The notes under the pieces: model-generated | Seen by the model: only the letters and a program-made list of their open reading frames with translations | What the model was told of the DNA's origin: nothing | Database searches by the model: none | NCBI RefSeq assembly: GCF_013003985.1 | Contig: NZ_CP053073.1 | Location: 372,001 to 436,000, forward strand | From: Usitatibacter palustris | GTDB lineage: Bacteria > Pseudomonadota > Gammaproteobacteria > Burkholderiales > Usitatibacteraceae | Reading direction: 5' to 3' | DNA length: 64,000 bases | Translations under genes and position numbers: made by a program | Shown here: piece by piece, positions 49,704-59,514 of the stretch | Layout of the letters: each line of letters starts with the position of its first letter | Position numbering within the stretch: position 1 is the first letter of the stretch

Positions 49704-50531
49704 ATGGACGAGCCCGCGAAGCCGGGACTGCTGGAGCGCCTATCGTCCCTGCTGCTGCGCGAGCCCGAAGATCGCGAGCAACTGGTCGAACTGCTGCACT
49801 CGGCCTACGAGCGCAAGATCCTCGACGCCGACGCGTTGTCGATGATCGAGGGCGTGCTCCAGGTGTCGGAGTCGCAGGTTCGCGACGTCATGATCCCGCG
49901 TTCGCAGATGGACGTGATCGACGTCGCGGAAAGCCCCGAGAAGTTCATCCCCTTCGTGATCGAGACGGCGCACTCGCGCTTCCCGGTGTACGAGGACAAC
50001 CGCGACAACGTGATCGGCATCCTGCTCGCGAAGGACCTCCTGCGCTTCTACGCGGAGGAAGAGTTCAACGTCCGCGACATGCTGCGGCCCGCGGTGTTCG
50101 TGCCCGAGGCCAAGCGCCTGAACGTGCTGCTCAAGGAATTCCGTGCCAACCGCAACCACATCGCCATCGTGGTCGATGAGTACGGCGGCGTCTCGGGCCT
50201 GGTGACCATCGAGGACGTGATCGAGCAGATCGTCGGCGACATCGAGGACGAGTACGACTTCGACGAGACCGAGGACAACATCCTGCTCGACCGTGCGGGC
50301 AAGTTCCGCGTGAAGGCGGGCACGGAGATCGCCGACTTCAACAACCACTTCGGGACGAAATTCACCGACGAGGACCACGACACGGTCGGCGGGCTCGTGG
50401 TGTCGCATTTCGGCCGGCTGCCCAAGCGCGGCGAATCGATCGCGATCGACGGCCTGACCTTCCAGGTCCTGCGCGCCGACAGCCGGATGGTCCACGCCCT
50501 GCTCGTCGAGAAGCCGCGGGAGAAGGTGTGA
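49704..50531 (+). CDS. corC: CorC/HlyC family CBS-domain protein
   Basis: 275 residues. Two CBS domains (about 65-180: VRDVMIPRSQMDVIDVAESPEKFIPFVIETAHSRFPVYEDNRDNVIGILLAKDLLRF, and a second ending VVDEYGGVSGLVTIEDVIEQIVGDIEDEYDFD) followed by a CorC/HlyC transporter-associated domain (~195-272). No membrane span, as in E. coli CorC. Linked to magnesium/cobalt efflux in enterobacteria. The stop overlaps the lnt start (GTGA). Confidence 0.94.
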   Translation: MDEPAKPGLLERLSSLLLREPEDREQLVELLHSAYERKILDADALSMIEGVLQVSESQVRDVMIPRSQMDVIDVAESPEKFIPFVIETAHSRFPVYEDNRDNVIGILLAKDLLRFYAEEEFNVRDMLRPAVFVPEAKRLNVLLKEFRANRNHIAIVVDEYGGVSGLVTIEDVIEQIVGDIEDEYDFDETEDNILLDRAGKFRVKAGTEIADFNNHFGTKFTDEDHDTVGGLVVSHFGRLPKRGESIAIDGLTFQVLRADSRMVHALLVEKPREKV

Positions 50532-52069
50532 GCTTCGCCGGCGAGGCGTCGCCGCCCGCAAGGTCGGCGGCACGAATCCTCGCGCGCGGCCTCCTGCTTC
50601 CCGCGGTGGCCGGTGCGGCCACCGTCGTGGGCTTCGCACCGTTCTATTGGTGGCCCGTCACCGTCGTGGCGCTCGCCGTGCTCTTTCGCGTGTGGGACAC
50701 GAGCGGCTCGCCCCTGCAGGCCGCGCTTTCGGGATTCGCCTTCGGGCTGGGCATGTTCCTCGCGGGCGTGTCGTGGGTCTTCGTGAGCATGCATGTGTAT
50801 GGCGCGATGCCGGTGGCGCTCGCGGCCGTGGCCACGTTCCTCTTCTGCGCTTATCTCGCGATCTTTCCCGCGCTCGCGGGCTGGCTCGCGCTTCGCATCG
50901 CACGCGACGCCACGTGCCGGCGGCTTGCGGCGATTCCCGCGGCCTTCGTGGCATTCGAGTGGCTGCGGGGTGTTCTCTTCACGGGATTTCCCTGGCTCAC
51001 GCTGGGCGCTTCGCAAACGCCTTCCAGCCCGCTCGCGGGATTCGCCCCGCTCCTCGGGGGCTACGGTGTCTCGCTCGCGGCCGCACTCGTGGCCGCAATC
51101 CTCGCCGCACTGGTGGCGAGCGCACCCTGGTCGCGCGGACGCCATGCGTTGCTCGCCGGGCTCGCAACGCTCCTCATCGTGGGCGGCGTGCTGAAAGCCG
51201 TGCCTTTCACGGAGCCGGTGGGCAAGCCCGTCTCGGTGGCGCTGCTCCAGGGCAACGTTGCGCAGCACCTGAAGTGGCGCGATGAGGTCCGCACGAAGAC
51301 GTTCACCGATTACGCCCGCATGGCGCAGGAGGCGCGAGCGCAGATCGTGGTGCTGCCCGAGACGGCGCTGCCCGCGTTCTTCGACCGCCTGCCACCGCGC
51401 TACCTCGACGGGCTCCGGGACCACGCGCGCGAGGCCGGCAAGGACATCCTGCTGGGCACCGTGGAGCGGAAATTCGAGGGCGAGAAGTACCAGTACTTCA
51501 ACAGCCTCGTGAAGATCGGCCGCGCAGGCCCCGACGAGTCGTATCGCAAACGCCACCTCGTTCCCTTCGGCGAATTCATCCCGTGGGGCTTCGACTGGGT
51601 GCTGAAGGTGCTGAAGATTCCGCTCACCGATTTCGGCCGGGGCGATGCGCGCCAGGCGCCGATCACCGCCGCGGGCGTCGCGATCGGCGTGGCCATTTGC
51701 TACGAGGACATCTTCGGCTCCGAGGTGATCGACCACCTGCCGCGCGCGCAGTTGCTGCTCAATGTCACCAACGACGCGTGGTTCGGCGAGTCGTTCGCCG
51801 CCGAGCAGCACTTGCAGGCTTCGCAGTTGCGCGCGCTCGAGGCCGGGCGCTGGATGCTGCGCTCGACCAACACGGGCGTGACCGCCGCCATCGACGAGCG
51901 CGGTTATGTCGTCGCGAAGCTTCCGCAGTTCACGAGCGGGACGCTGCTCACCGAAGCGGTGCCGCGCGAAGGCCTCACGCCGTACGCACGGATGGGTGAC
52001 CTCGCGGTACTGTTCATCGTCGCGGCGCTGCTGGTCGCGGCATTCCTCAAGGGCTTCCACAAGCGATGA
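50528..52069 (+). CDS. lnt: Apolipoprotein N-acyltransferase
   Basis: 513 residues, GTG start. Inner-membrane enzyme that N-acylates the lipidated Cys of lipoproteins, the last step before Lol export. N-terminal half with about six spans; C-terminal periplasmic nitrilase-like domain. The catalytic triad is visible: E278 (VVLPETALPAF), K341 (YRKRHLVPFGEF) and C391 (GVAICYEDIFG). corC-lnt is a conserved pair. The stop overlaps the start of the following glycosyltransferase. Confidence 0.97.
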   Translation: MSFAGEASPPARSAARILARGLLLPAVAGAATVVGFAPFYWWPVTVVALAVLFRVWDTSGSPLQAALSGFAFGLGMFLAGVSWVFVSMHVYGAMPVALAAVATFLFCAYLAIFPALAGWLALRIARDATCRRLAAIPAAFVAFEWLRGVLFTGFPWLTLGASQTPSSPLAGFAPLLGGYGVSLAAALVAAILAALVASAPWSRGRHALLAGLATLLIVGGVLKAVPFTEPVGKPVSVALLQGNVAQHLKWRDEVRTKTFTDYARMAQEARAQIVVLPETALPAFFDRLPPRYLDGLRDHAREAGKDILLGTVERKFEGEKYQYFNSLVKIGRAGPDESYRKRHLVPFGEFIPWGFDWVLKVLKIPLTDFGRGDARQAPITAAGVAIGVAICYEDIFGSEVIDHLPRAQLLLNVTNDAWFGESFAAEQHLQASQLRALEAGRWMLRSTNTGVTAAIDERGYVVAKLPQFTSGTLLTEAVPREGLTPYARMGDLAVLFIVAALLVAAFLKGFHKR

Positions 52070-53001
52070 GCACGCCTCCGCCGCTCGTCTCGATCCTCAT
52101 TCCCGCGTACAACGAACGCTTCTTCGCCGAAGCCTTCACGAGCGCGCGCGCACAGACCTATCGCAACATCGAGATCGTCGTGAGCGACGATTCGCCGGGC
52201 ACGGTGATCGAGACGATCGTGCGCGAAGCGGCCGACGCACGCGTGCGCTACCTGCGCAACGCCACGCGCCTCGGGTTCGACGCGAACTTCACGCAGTGCT
52301 TCGACCTCGCGCTCGGCGAGCACATCAAATTCCTCAACGACGACGATCGGCTGCGCCCCGCTTGCGTCGAGATGCTCTCGTCCGTGCTCGCGAGCCATCC
52401 CGCGGTGAACCTCGCCACGAGCCGCCGAGTGGTCATCGACGAGCAGGGGCGCGCGCAACCGGATGTCGTCGCGACCACGCCGATCTCGCATGTGTCGGGG
52501 CTGTTCTCCGGTTGGGAGCTGGGCAACTTCGCGCTCGCGAACTCCGTGAACTTCATCGGGGAACCGACGACCGTGCTCTTCCGCCGCTCGGCCCTGAAGC
52601 TCGAGGATGCGCACCTTTTCCGCTGGGGTGGACGCGACTACCACTGCCTCGCCGACCTCAGCGTGTGGCTGAGGCTGCTCGCCGGCGGTCTCGCGTACTA
52701 CGCGTCGGCCACGCTCAGCGAGTACCGCATCCATGGCGCCCAGGAGCAACGCAAGGGCGATGTCGGTCTTTCGTGCCTCACCGAGCGGTTGTGGATCGCG
52801 CGCCGCGCGCGCGATGCCGGATTCCTTGCGTCCCCGGGCTTGTACCTCGCCGCGCTCGGTAGCGTGACGCGGCGCTGCGAAGCCTGGCTCGCGACGGGTG
52901 CGGCGAGCGAGGCCGATCGCGTGACCCTCGAGCAGTTGCTGGCGGAAGTCGCGGCGGAAGCCCGCGCGACCGAGAGCGCGCACGCGCGCGACTCGGCCTG
53001 A
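52066..53001 (+). CDS. Family 2 glycosyltransferase
   Basis: 311 residues. GT-A fold: PPLVSILIPAYNERFFAEAFTSARAQTYRNIEIVVSDDSPG at the N-terminus (nucleotide-sugar site), then IKFLNDDDRLRPACVEML with the DDD metal motif near residue 91. The C-terminal ~100 residues are helical and lack membrane spans, so it is probably a cytoplasmic transferase. Donor and acceptor unknown. Its ATG lies inside the lnt stop (ATGA), so it is coupled to lnt; this downstream neighbour is not part of the usual lnt cluster. Confidence 0.88.
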   Translation: MSTPPPLVSILIPAYNERFFAEAFTSARAQTYRNIEIVVSDDSPGTVIETIVREAADARVRYLRNATRLGFDANFTQCFDLALGEHIKFLNDDDRLRPACVEMLSSVLASHPAVNLATSRRVVIDEQGRAQPDVVATTPISHVSGLFSGWELGNFALANSVNFIGEPTTVLFRRSALKLEDAHLFRWGGRDYHCLADLSVWLRLLAGGLAYYASATLSEYRIHGAQEQRKGDVGLSCLTERLWIARRARDAGFLASPGLYLAALGSVTRRCEAWLATGAASEADRVTLEQLLAEVAAEARATESAHARDSA

Positions 53002-53010
53002 TCGCTCAGT

Positions 53011-53724
53011 TCACTTGCCCTTGGGCTTGCCGTTCGGTTGGGTCGGATCGCACCAGCCGACGACGTAGGGCGACCCGTAGCTCCGGAACTGGACCGAGAC
53101 GTACCAACCGTCGGGGCACTTGTAGCACTGCTGGGCGTAGCAGACCGGCAGGGTGTCGCCAGCGGCCGTATCGCCGGGCGAGGTATCGCACCCCTGGTCC
53201 TCCGTCGTGAGGGGTACGGCCTTGCAGTTGTCCAGCTTTTCCTTCGAGTAGTCGGGTACGGCGGGGTAGGGCTTGGCCGTCGGCAGGATCGTGATCGTGA
53301 TGAGGTCGTCGTACTTCGGGTCAATGCCGACCTTGCAGTTCTTCTGCGGCGCGGGCGAGGCCCACCAATGCTTGATCGTGTCGGTGTACTGGTGGTCTTC
53401 CGTGAACATCTCGACCTGGCACATCCACAGCTTGCCGCCCGCCTGCGTGATCCGCGCGGTCGCCGACGAGACGTTGTTGAAATCCTTGAAGTCGAACGTG
53501 AAGCGCGTGTGGCCTTCGCCGCCCGCCGGGACGTGGATCTCCTTGATCTTGTTCGTCACGCTCTGGTAGTTGGAGCCCGACACATTGAGGTTCGTGCCCG
53601 ACTGGTTCACGATCCGGACGTTGATGTCGCGATGGTTCTTCCAGTCCACTTTCCACGCGTGGGCCGGCGGTGCGAAACCAAGCATGGCGGCCACCAGCAT
53701 GGCTGCGAGTGCGGTGCATTTCAT
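53011..53724 (-). CDS. Secreted cysteine-containing protein of unknown family
   Basis: 237 residues from ATG 53724, with AAGGAAAA upstream; an earlier in-frame start (nine residues longer) is less likely. Clear signal peptide (~1-23, PPAHA-WKVDW). The mature protein has seven or eight Cys clustered in the C-terminal half (NCKVG, NCKAV, GCDTS, VCYAQQCYKCPDGWY, GWCDP), suggesting disulfides, and a Thr/Val-rich beta-like N-terminal half. I do not recognise the family. The tail PNGKPKGK is basic. Convergent with the glycosyltransferase with a 9-bp gap. Confidence 0.75.
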   Translation of the reverse strand: MKCTALAAMLVAAMLGFAPPAHAWKVDWKNHRDINVRIVNQSGTNLNVSGSNYQSVTNKIKEIHVPAGGEGHTRFTFDFKDFNNVSSATARITQAGGKLWMCQVEMFTEDHQYTDTIKHWWASPAPQKNCKVGIDPKYDDLITITILPTAKPYPAVPDYSKEKLDNCKAVPLTTEDQGCDTSPGDTAAGDTLPVCYAQQCYKCPDGWYVSVQFRSYGSPYVVGWCDPTQPNGKPKGK

Positions 53725-53795
53725 GGCGTTTTCCTTAGGGGTGGTGCGCAAACCTTAAGGGAAGAGCCCCTGTCCTACAAGCGGACTTTGGTCTG

Positions 53796-55898
53796 TCAAC
53801 GGCCATTCCAGGCCTCGAAAAGCACGCCTTCCATGGCCCGGGCGAACCGGGGGGCATCGAACAGGGCGGAGACGCGCACGCGTTCGCGGAGCTCGAGCCG
53901 CAATGCCGCAAGCCCCGCGACGTCCCGAGCCCGTTCGATCGCGAGGGCGACATACTCATCGGCCGTGCGCGCGATCCAGCCGCCCAGGCCCGCCGCCGCG
54001 AGCAGGCTCGCTCCCTGGCGCGCGATCATCGTCTCGCCCTCGAGCGTGAGCGTGGGCACGCCCATCCAGAGCGCTTCACACGTCGTCGTGCCACCGGGAT
54101 ACGGGAACGTGTCGAGCAGGAAGTCGACCTCGCCGCATTCTGCGAGGTAACGGTCACGCAGCGAGACGCCGTGCAAGTCGACGCGAGCGCCAGCGATGCC
54201 CGCGCGCGCAAGACGCTCGTGGAATGCACGCACGCCATCGGCGCCCGCGAGCGATGCGTTCTGGACCCGCAGGCGCGAGCCTGGACACGCGGCGAGGATC
54301 CGCGACCACGCCGCGAGCACTTCCTCCGTGATCTTCGGATGCGACTGGAAGCAGCCGAAGGTGACATGGCCGCGCTCCGGGGCCGGAAGGGGCCGGGGCT
54401 CGGGCGCGTTCTCGGGCGCGGTGAAGCACAGGCGCGTGTCGGGCAGATAGAGCACGCGCTCGGTGAACTGCGGCGCGAGGGATTCGGGAATGCTGACGCG
54501 ATCAGCGAGCACATAGTCGATCTCGGCAACGCCCGTCGTGGCGAAGTAGCCCAGCCACGAGGCGGCGACCGGCGCGGGCTTCCACGCAAACACCGGCAGG
54601 CGGTTGTGCATGGTGTGGCCGGCGAGGTCGAGCAGGACGTGGACGCCGTCGTCGTGGATTCGCTGTGCGGCCTGGGCATCAGGCAGCCCGACCAACGACC
54701 GCCAGCCGCGCATGTGCTTGCGCAAGCGGCCCGAGAGCTCGTCGGTATGGGCGAGCGTGGGATACGCGATCCATTCGATTCGCGCCGGATCGGCGTGGGC
54801 GACGAGCCCTTCGATAAAGAATCCCACCGGATGCTCGCGCAGGTCTCCGGAAACGAGGCCCACGCGCAGCGGGCCGGGGTGCGCCGTGCAGGACCACGCA
54901 CGGTAGGGCCCCGGGGCGTGCGTCCTCGCGAGTGTGCCGTAGGCCCTCGATTGTTCGAGCAGGGCCGCCGAGGGGCGCGTGGCCGTGTAGTGCTCGAGAA
55001 AGAGCATGCACGATCGCGCTTCGAGATGATCGGGCCGAAGCGCCAGCACCTCGCGATAGCAGACACGCGCTTCCTCGATCCGGCCGACTTGCGTGAGCAG
55101 CGTGCCCAGGTCGTGGTGGACGTCGAAGCGCCACGGAGCGCGCGCGAGCACGCTACGGCAGAGCGCCTCGGCTTCCGCGAATCGCCGGGCTTCGAGCAGG
55201 ATCACTCCGATGCCCGAATACGCATCGGCGTTCGACGGCTCGAGGGCGAGCGCACGACGGTAGCTCGCTTCGGCTTCGGGTGTGCGGCCCAGGGCCACGA
55301 GCGCTCTTGCATGCCCGACCAGGGCGGCGGTCCACTCGGGGCGCACGGCGAGCACTTCGCGAAACGCGCGCGCGGCCTCTTCGTGGCGGCTCAGTGCGGC
55401 GAGCGTGCGTGCGAGGCCCAGCTGCGCTTCGACATCATCGGCTCGCTGCCCGAGCGCCCGCGAGAAACCATCGAGCGCCTCGAGCAGCAGGCCGGTATCG
55501 AGGAGCCGACTTGCGTGCAAACGCCAACCTTCCGGCGGTTCGACGATGCTTCGCGCGGGTTGCATCGCCGCGAGCGGTGGCCACGCCAGGCCGCGCCGTA
55601 GTCCATCGGCGTGAACGACGCGCGCATCCGCGGGCCGGTTCGCAAGCGTGAGCGCCTTCACGTAGCTCAATCCGTACTGCGGGTGCGACGGATCGTTCTC
55701 CCACGCTTGCTTGAAGTGGGGCAGGGCGTCGTCCAGGCCACGCCCTTCCTGCATCGCGAGCACGCCCAGGTTGTGGTGGGCGTCGGAGTTGTACGGATGG
55801 GCCGCGAGCACCGAGCGATAGAGGGTGGCCGCCGCGGCCAGGCGCCCGGCCTGGTGATGCGTCGCTGCCTCGTGGAGGAGTTCGTAGAGGGACGCCAT
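53796..55898 (-). CDS. TPR protein with O-GlcNAc-transferase-like (SPINDLY/OGT) C-terminal domain
   Basis: 700 residues from ATG 55898 (MASLYELLHEAATHH); an upstream in-frame ATG at 55922 exists but TAAAAT lies between, seven bases before 55898, and would be its -10. Residues ~1-320 are tetratricopeptide repeats (YNSDAHHNLGVLAMQEGRGLDDALPHFKQAW, AYSGIGVILLEARRFAEAEALCRSVL). Residues ~340-700 match the bacterial OGT-like glycosyltransferase fold: GLVSGDLREHPVGFF, DGVHVLLDLAGHTMHNRLPVFAWKPAPVAASWLGYFATTG, FGCFQSHPKITEEVLAAWSRIL, LLDTFPYPGGTTTCEALWMGVPTLTL. It probably glycosylates a protein in the cytoplasm; target unknown. Confidence 0.9.
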   Translation of the reverse strand: MASLYELLHEAATHHQAGRLAAAATLYRSVLAAHPYNSDAHHNLGVLAMQEGRGLDDALPHFKQAWENDPSHPQYGLSYVKALTLANRPADARVVHADGLRRGLAWPPLAAMQPARSIVEPPEGWRLHASRLLDTGLLLEALDGFSRALGQRADDVEAQLGLARTLAALSRHEEAARAFREVLAVRPEWTAALVGHARALVALGRTPEAEASYRRALALEPSNADAYSGIGVILLEARRFAEAEALCRSVLARAPWRFDVHHDLGTLLTQVGRIEEARVCYREVLALRPDHLEARSCMLFLEHYTATRPSAALLEQSRAYGTLARTHAPGPYRAWSCTAHPGPLRVGLVSGDLREHPVGFFIEGLVAHADPARIEWIAYPTLAHTDELSGRLRKHMRGWRSLVGLPDAQAAQRIHDDGVHVLLDLAGHTMHNRLPVFAWKPAPVAASWLGYFATTGVAEIDYVLADRVSIPESLAPQFTERVLYLPDTRLCFTAPENAPEPRPLPAPERGHVTFGCFQSHPKITEEVLAAWSRILAACPGSRLRVQNASLAGADGVRAFHERLARAGIAGARVDLHGVSLRDRYLAECGEVDFLLDTFPYPGGTTTCEALWMGVPTLTLEGETMIARQGASLLAAAGLGGWIARTADEYVALAIERARDVAGLAALRLELRERVRVSALFDAPRFARAMEGVLFEAWNGR

Positions 55899-55905
55899 GT
55901 CGCCC

Positions 55906-55937
55906 ATTTTACTGCGCCGCATGAAACCAACTAAAAT
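55906..55937. promoter_or_regulatory. Back-to-back -10 elements for the OGT-like gene and glyQ
   Basis: ATTTTA at 55906-55911 is TAAAAT on the minus strand, seven bases before the OGT-like ATG. TAAAAT at 55932-55937 serves the plus strand, with TTTACT (55908-55913) as a plausible -35 18 bp upstream. The glyQ transcript would carry a leader of about 40 bases, while the OGT-like transcript would be leaderless. Confidence 0.5.
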
Positions 55938-55982
55938 CAGCGCTTTGCTTCACTCTTCGCGGCCCCTCGGCACACCCTCTGC

Positions 55983-56861
55983 ATGGTCACCTTCCAGCAG
56001 CTCATCCAGGCGCTCCAGGCTTATTGGGGCGAGCGGGGCTGCGCGCTCCTGCAACCCTACGACATGGAAGTCGGCGCGGGTACGTCGCACACCGCGACCT
56101 TCCTGCGTTCGCTCGGTCCGGAGCCGTGGCGCGCGGCCTACGTGCAGCCTTCGCGCCGCCCGAAGGATGGCCGCTATGGCGAGAACCCCAACCGCCTGCA
56201 GCATTACTACCAATACCAGGTGGTCCTGAAGCCTTCGCCGCCGGACATTCTCGAGCTCTACCTCGGATCGCTCGAGGCCGTGGGCTTCGACCTCAAGAAG
56301 AACGACGTGCGCTTCGTCGAGGACGACTGGGAGAATCCGACGCTCGGCGCCTGGGGCCTGGGCTGGGAAGTGTGGATGAACGGCATGGAGATCACGCAGT
56401 TCACCTACTTCCAGCAAGTCGGCGGTCTCGATTGCAAGCCGATCACGGGCGAAATCACCTACGGGCTCGAGCGCCTCGCGATGTACCTGCAGGGCGTGGA
56501 GAATGTCTACGACCTCCAGTGGACCGAGGGCCTCACGTACCGCGACGTGTACCACCAGAATGAAGTCGAGCAATCGACGTACAACTTCGAGCATTCGAAC
56601 GCGGAAGCGCTGTTTCGCCACTTCGGCGACTACGAAGGCGCGGCCAAGCGCCTGATGGAAGCGCAGCTGGCGTTGCCGGCCTACGAGCAGGTGCTCAAAG
56701 CCGCGCACACGTTCAACCTGCTTGATGCGCGGGGTGCGATCTCGGTGACCGAGCGCGCGGCCTACATCGGCCGCATCCGCGGTCTTGCGCGTGCAGTCGC
56801 GCAGAGCTACTACGAATCTCGCGAGCGCATGGGCTTTCCGATGATCAAGGCGGCCGGATGA
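55983..56861 (+). CDS. glyQ: Glycyl-tRNA synthetase alpha subunit
   Basis: 292 residues, normal length. Catalytic subunit of the alpha2beta2 bacterial GlyRS (class II). [46 protein letters not shown] and [34 protein letters not shown] contain class II motifs; [22 protein letters not shown] is motif 3 region. Translationally coupled to glyS by an ATGA overlap. Confidence 0.98.
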   Translation: MVTFQQLIQALQAYWGERGCALLQPYDMEVGAGTSHTATFLRSLGPEPWRAAYVQPSRRPKDGRYGENPNRLQHYYQYQVVLKPSPPDILELYLGSLEAVGFDLKKNDVRFVEDDWENPTLGAWGLGWEVWMNGMEITQFTYFQQVGGLDCKPITGEITYGLERLAMYLQGVENVYDLQWTEGLTYRDVYHQNEVEQSTYNFEHSNAEALFRHFGDYEGAAKRLMEAQLALPAYEQVLKAAHTFNLLDARGAISVTERAAYIGRIRGLARAVAQSYYESRERMGFPMIKAAG

Positions 56862-58972
56862 GCGCGCCCCTGCTGGTCGAGCTCATCTGCGAGGAGCTTC
56901 CGCCCAAGGCGCTGGCGCGCCTGGGGGCCGCATTCGCCAATGGCTTGCGCGACGGCCTCGCGAAGCGCGGGCTGATCGATCCGAAGGAAGAGGCGCTCGC
57001 GTTCTCCACGCCGCGCCGACTCGCCGCGGGTTTCCGGCAGGTGCGCGCGGCTTCCGAGCCCAAGGCGATCGAAGTGAAGCTGATGCCGGTCTCCATTGGC
57101 CTCGATGCGGCGGGCAAGCCGACGCCTGCGCTGCTGAAGAAGCTCGAAGCCGCGGGTCTTGCCGGCGCGGACCCCGCCACGTTCAAGCGCCGCGTCGACG
57201 GCAAGGCCGAAGCGCTCTTCGCGGATGCGACCACGCCCGCGATCCCGCTCGTCGAGGCGCTGCAAGCCGCACTCGATGAAACGCTCGCCGCGCTGCCCAT
57301 TCCGAAGTTGATGAGCTACCAGCTCGCCGACGGCACGACCACCGTGCACTTCGTCCGGCCCGCGCGGGCGCTCGTCGCGTTGCATGGGGAGAACATCGTC
57401 CCGATCAGCGCGCTGGGCCTGAAGGCCGGCCGCGAGACGCACGGACATCGCTTCCTGGGTGCCGCGCGGATCGCGCTCAAGCGCGCCGACGACTACGAGC
57501 GCGCCCTTGGGGAAGAGGGCGGCGTGATTGCCTCGTTCGCAAGGCGGCGCGCGGCCATTGCGCAGCAGCTCGATGCCGCGGCCAAGACCCATGCGGGTTC
57601 GCTGGGCGCCGCGGGCAGCTACGACGCGCTCCTCGACGAGGTCACCGCGCTGGTCGAGATGCCCACTGTCTATGCGGGCACGTTCGCGGACGCGTTCCTC
57701 GAGGTGCCCCAGGAATGCCTCATCCTCACGATGCGGCAGAACCAGAAATACTTTCCGCTCTTCGATGCCGCGGGCAAGCTCACGCACCGCTTCCTCATCG
57801 TGAGCAACATGAAGCTCGCGGACCCGACCAACATCGTGCAGGGCAACGAACGCGTCGTGCGGCCGCGCCTGGCCGATGCGCGATTCTTCTTCGAGACCGA
57901 CAAGAAGACGAAGCTCGCCGATCGCGTCGCGCAACTCGGGGCGATCGTCTATCACAACAAGCTCGGCACGCAGGCCGAGCGCGTCGAGCGGCTGCGCCGC
58001 CTCGCCTCGCGCATCCAGGTGATGCTGCCGCGCGGATCGGTCGGCATGCCGTATGCGGATCGCGCGGCACTCCTGGCCAAGGCGGACCTCGTCACGCTGA
58101 TGGTGGGCGAGTTCCCCGAGCTGCAGGGCATCATGGGCAAGTACTACGCCGAGGCCGATGGCGAGGAGCCTTCGGTCGTTCGCGCGATCGAACAGCATTA
58201 CTGGCCGCGGTTCGCAGGCGATGAGCTCCCCACCGGCGACGTGAGCATCGCGCTGGCACTCGCCGACAAGCTCGAATCGCTCATCGGCCTGTTCGGCATC
58301 GGCCAGGTGCCCACCGGCGACAAGGATCCTTTCGGATTGCGCCGCGCGGCCCTCGGCGTGCTGCGCATCCTTTCGGAGAAGGCCGAGGCCCGCGAGTTGG
58401 ATCTCGGTGTGCTGCTTCGGGAAGGCGTCGAGGGTTTCCCCGCAGGCAAGCTCGGCGCGGAGACCGCGGCATCGGTGCACGCATTCATGCTCGATCGCCT
58501 GCGCTCCATGCTGCGCGACAAGGGCTACGATGCGAACGAGGTCGAGGCCGTGCTGGCCGACAATCCGACGCAGGTGAAGCAGGTGTGGGATCGCATCGAA
58601 GCGGTGAAGGCGTTCCGCGCGCTTCCCGAAGCCTCGGCGCTCGCCGCGGCGAACAAACGTATCCAGAACATCCTGCGCAAGTCCGAGGGCTACGGCGCCG
58701 TGGACTTTGCACTCCTGCAGCTGCCGGAAGAAAAGCGACTGCGCGAAACGCTCACCAGCGTGACCACGCACGCGAACGATCTTTTCGCGAAGAACGATTT
58801 CCGCGGCACGCTCACGGCACTCGCCGCGATCCGCGCCGACGTGGATGCGTTCTTCGACAAGGTGCTGGTGAACGCCGAGGATCCGAAGCTGCGCGCCGCG
58901 CGCCTGGGGCTCCTGTCCGACCTGGGAGGCGTCATGAACAAGGTCGCCGACATTTCCAAGCTTTCGAGCTAA
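56858..58972 (+). CDS. glyS: Glycyl-tRNA synthetase beta subunit
   Basis: 704 residues, normal length. The beta subunit carries the tRNA-binding and HD-like domains. [26 protein letters not shown] at the N-terminus, [26 protein letters not shown], and [43 protein letters not shown] are characteristic; the C-terminal anticodon-binding domain ends [21 protein letters not shown]. It starts inside the glyQ stop. gmhB follows after two bases. Confidence 0.98.
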   Translation: MSAPLLVELICEELPPKALARLGAAFANGLRDGLAKRGLIDPKEEALAFSTPRRLAAGFRQVRAASEPKAIEVKLMPVSIGLDAAGKPTPALLKKLEAAGLAGADPATFKRRVDGKAEALFADATTPAIPLVEALQAALDETLAALPIPKLMSYQLADGTTTVHFVRPARALVALHGENIVPISALGLKAGRETHGHRFLGAARIALKRADDYERALGEEGGVIASFARRRAAIAQQLDAAAKTHAGSLGAAGSYDALLDEVTALVEMPTVYAGTFADAFLEVPQECLILTMRQNQKYFPLFDAAGKLTHRFLIVSNMKLADPTNIVQGNERVVRPRLADARFFFETDKKTKLADRVAQLGAIVYHNKLGTQAERVERLRRLASRIQVMLPRGSVGMPYADRAALLAKADLVTLMVGEFPELQGIMGKYYAEADGEEPSVVRAIEQHYWPRFAGDELPTGDVSIALALADKLESLIGLFGIGQVPTGDKDPFGLRRAALGVLRILSEKAEARELDLGVLLREGVEGFPAGKLGAETAASVHAFMLDRLRSMLRDKGYDANEVEAVLADNPTQVKQVWDRIEAVKAFRALPEASALAAANKRIQNILRKSEGYGAVDFALLQLPEEKRLRETLTSVTTHANDLFAKNDFRGTLTALAAIRADVDAFFDKVLVNAEDPKLRAARLGLLSDLGGVMNKVADISKLSS

Positions 58973-58974
58973 CG

Positions 58975-59514
58975 ATGAAACTCGTGATCCTCGACCGCGA
59001 CGGCGTCATCAACTACGACTCCGAGCAGTACATCAAGTCGGCGGCGGAGTGGAAGCCGCTGCCCGGTTCGATCGAAGCCATCGCGCGCTTGAACCAGAAC
59101 GGGTTTCGCATCGCGGTGGCGACGAACCAGTCGGGCATCGGCCGCGGGCTCTTCGACATGGCCACGCTCAACGCCATGAACGACAAGATGATGGAAATGG
59201 TGTTTCGCCTCGGCGGGCGCATCGACGCGCTGTTCTTCTGCCCGCACACGGCCGACGAGAACTGCGGCTGCCGCAAGCCCCGCACCGGCATGTACGAGGA
59301 GATCGCGGCGCGCTTCCACACGGAGCTGAAGGGCGTGCCGTGCATCGGCGACGGCCTTCGCGACCTGCAGGCGGCCGAGACCGTCGGCGGCCAACCCATC
59401 CTCGTGCTCACCGGCAAGGGCAAGAAGACGCAGGCCGCGGGCGGCCTGCCGAAGAAGACCATCGTCTTCGCCGACCTCGCCGAAGCCTCACGCCACCTCA
59501 TCGACCACGCATGA
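58975..59514 (+). CDS. gmhB: D-glycero-beta-D-manno-heptose 1,7-bisphosphate 7-phosphatase
   Basis: 179 residues. HAD-superfamily phosphatase of ADP-heptose synthesis for LPS inner core. The nucleophile/acid pair is D7 and D9 (LDRDGVINYD); motif II ATNQSG; the GmhB zinc site is C89, H91, C97, C99 (FFCPHTADENCGCRKP). The glyS-gmhB-plsC order is common in betaproteobacteria. Its stop overlaps the plsC start. Confidence 0.95.
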   Translation: MKLVILDRDGVINYDSEQYIKSAAEWKPLPGSIEAIARLNQNGFRIAVATNQSGIGRGLFDMATLNAMNDKMMEMVFRLGGRIDALFFCPHTADENCGCRKPRTGMYEEIAARFHTELKGVPCIGDGLRDLQAAETVGGQPILVLTGKGKKTQAAGGLPKKTIVFADLAEASRHLIDHA

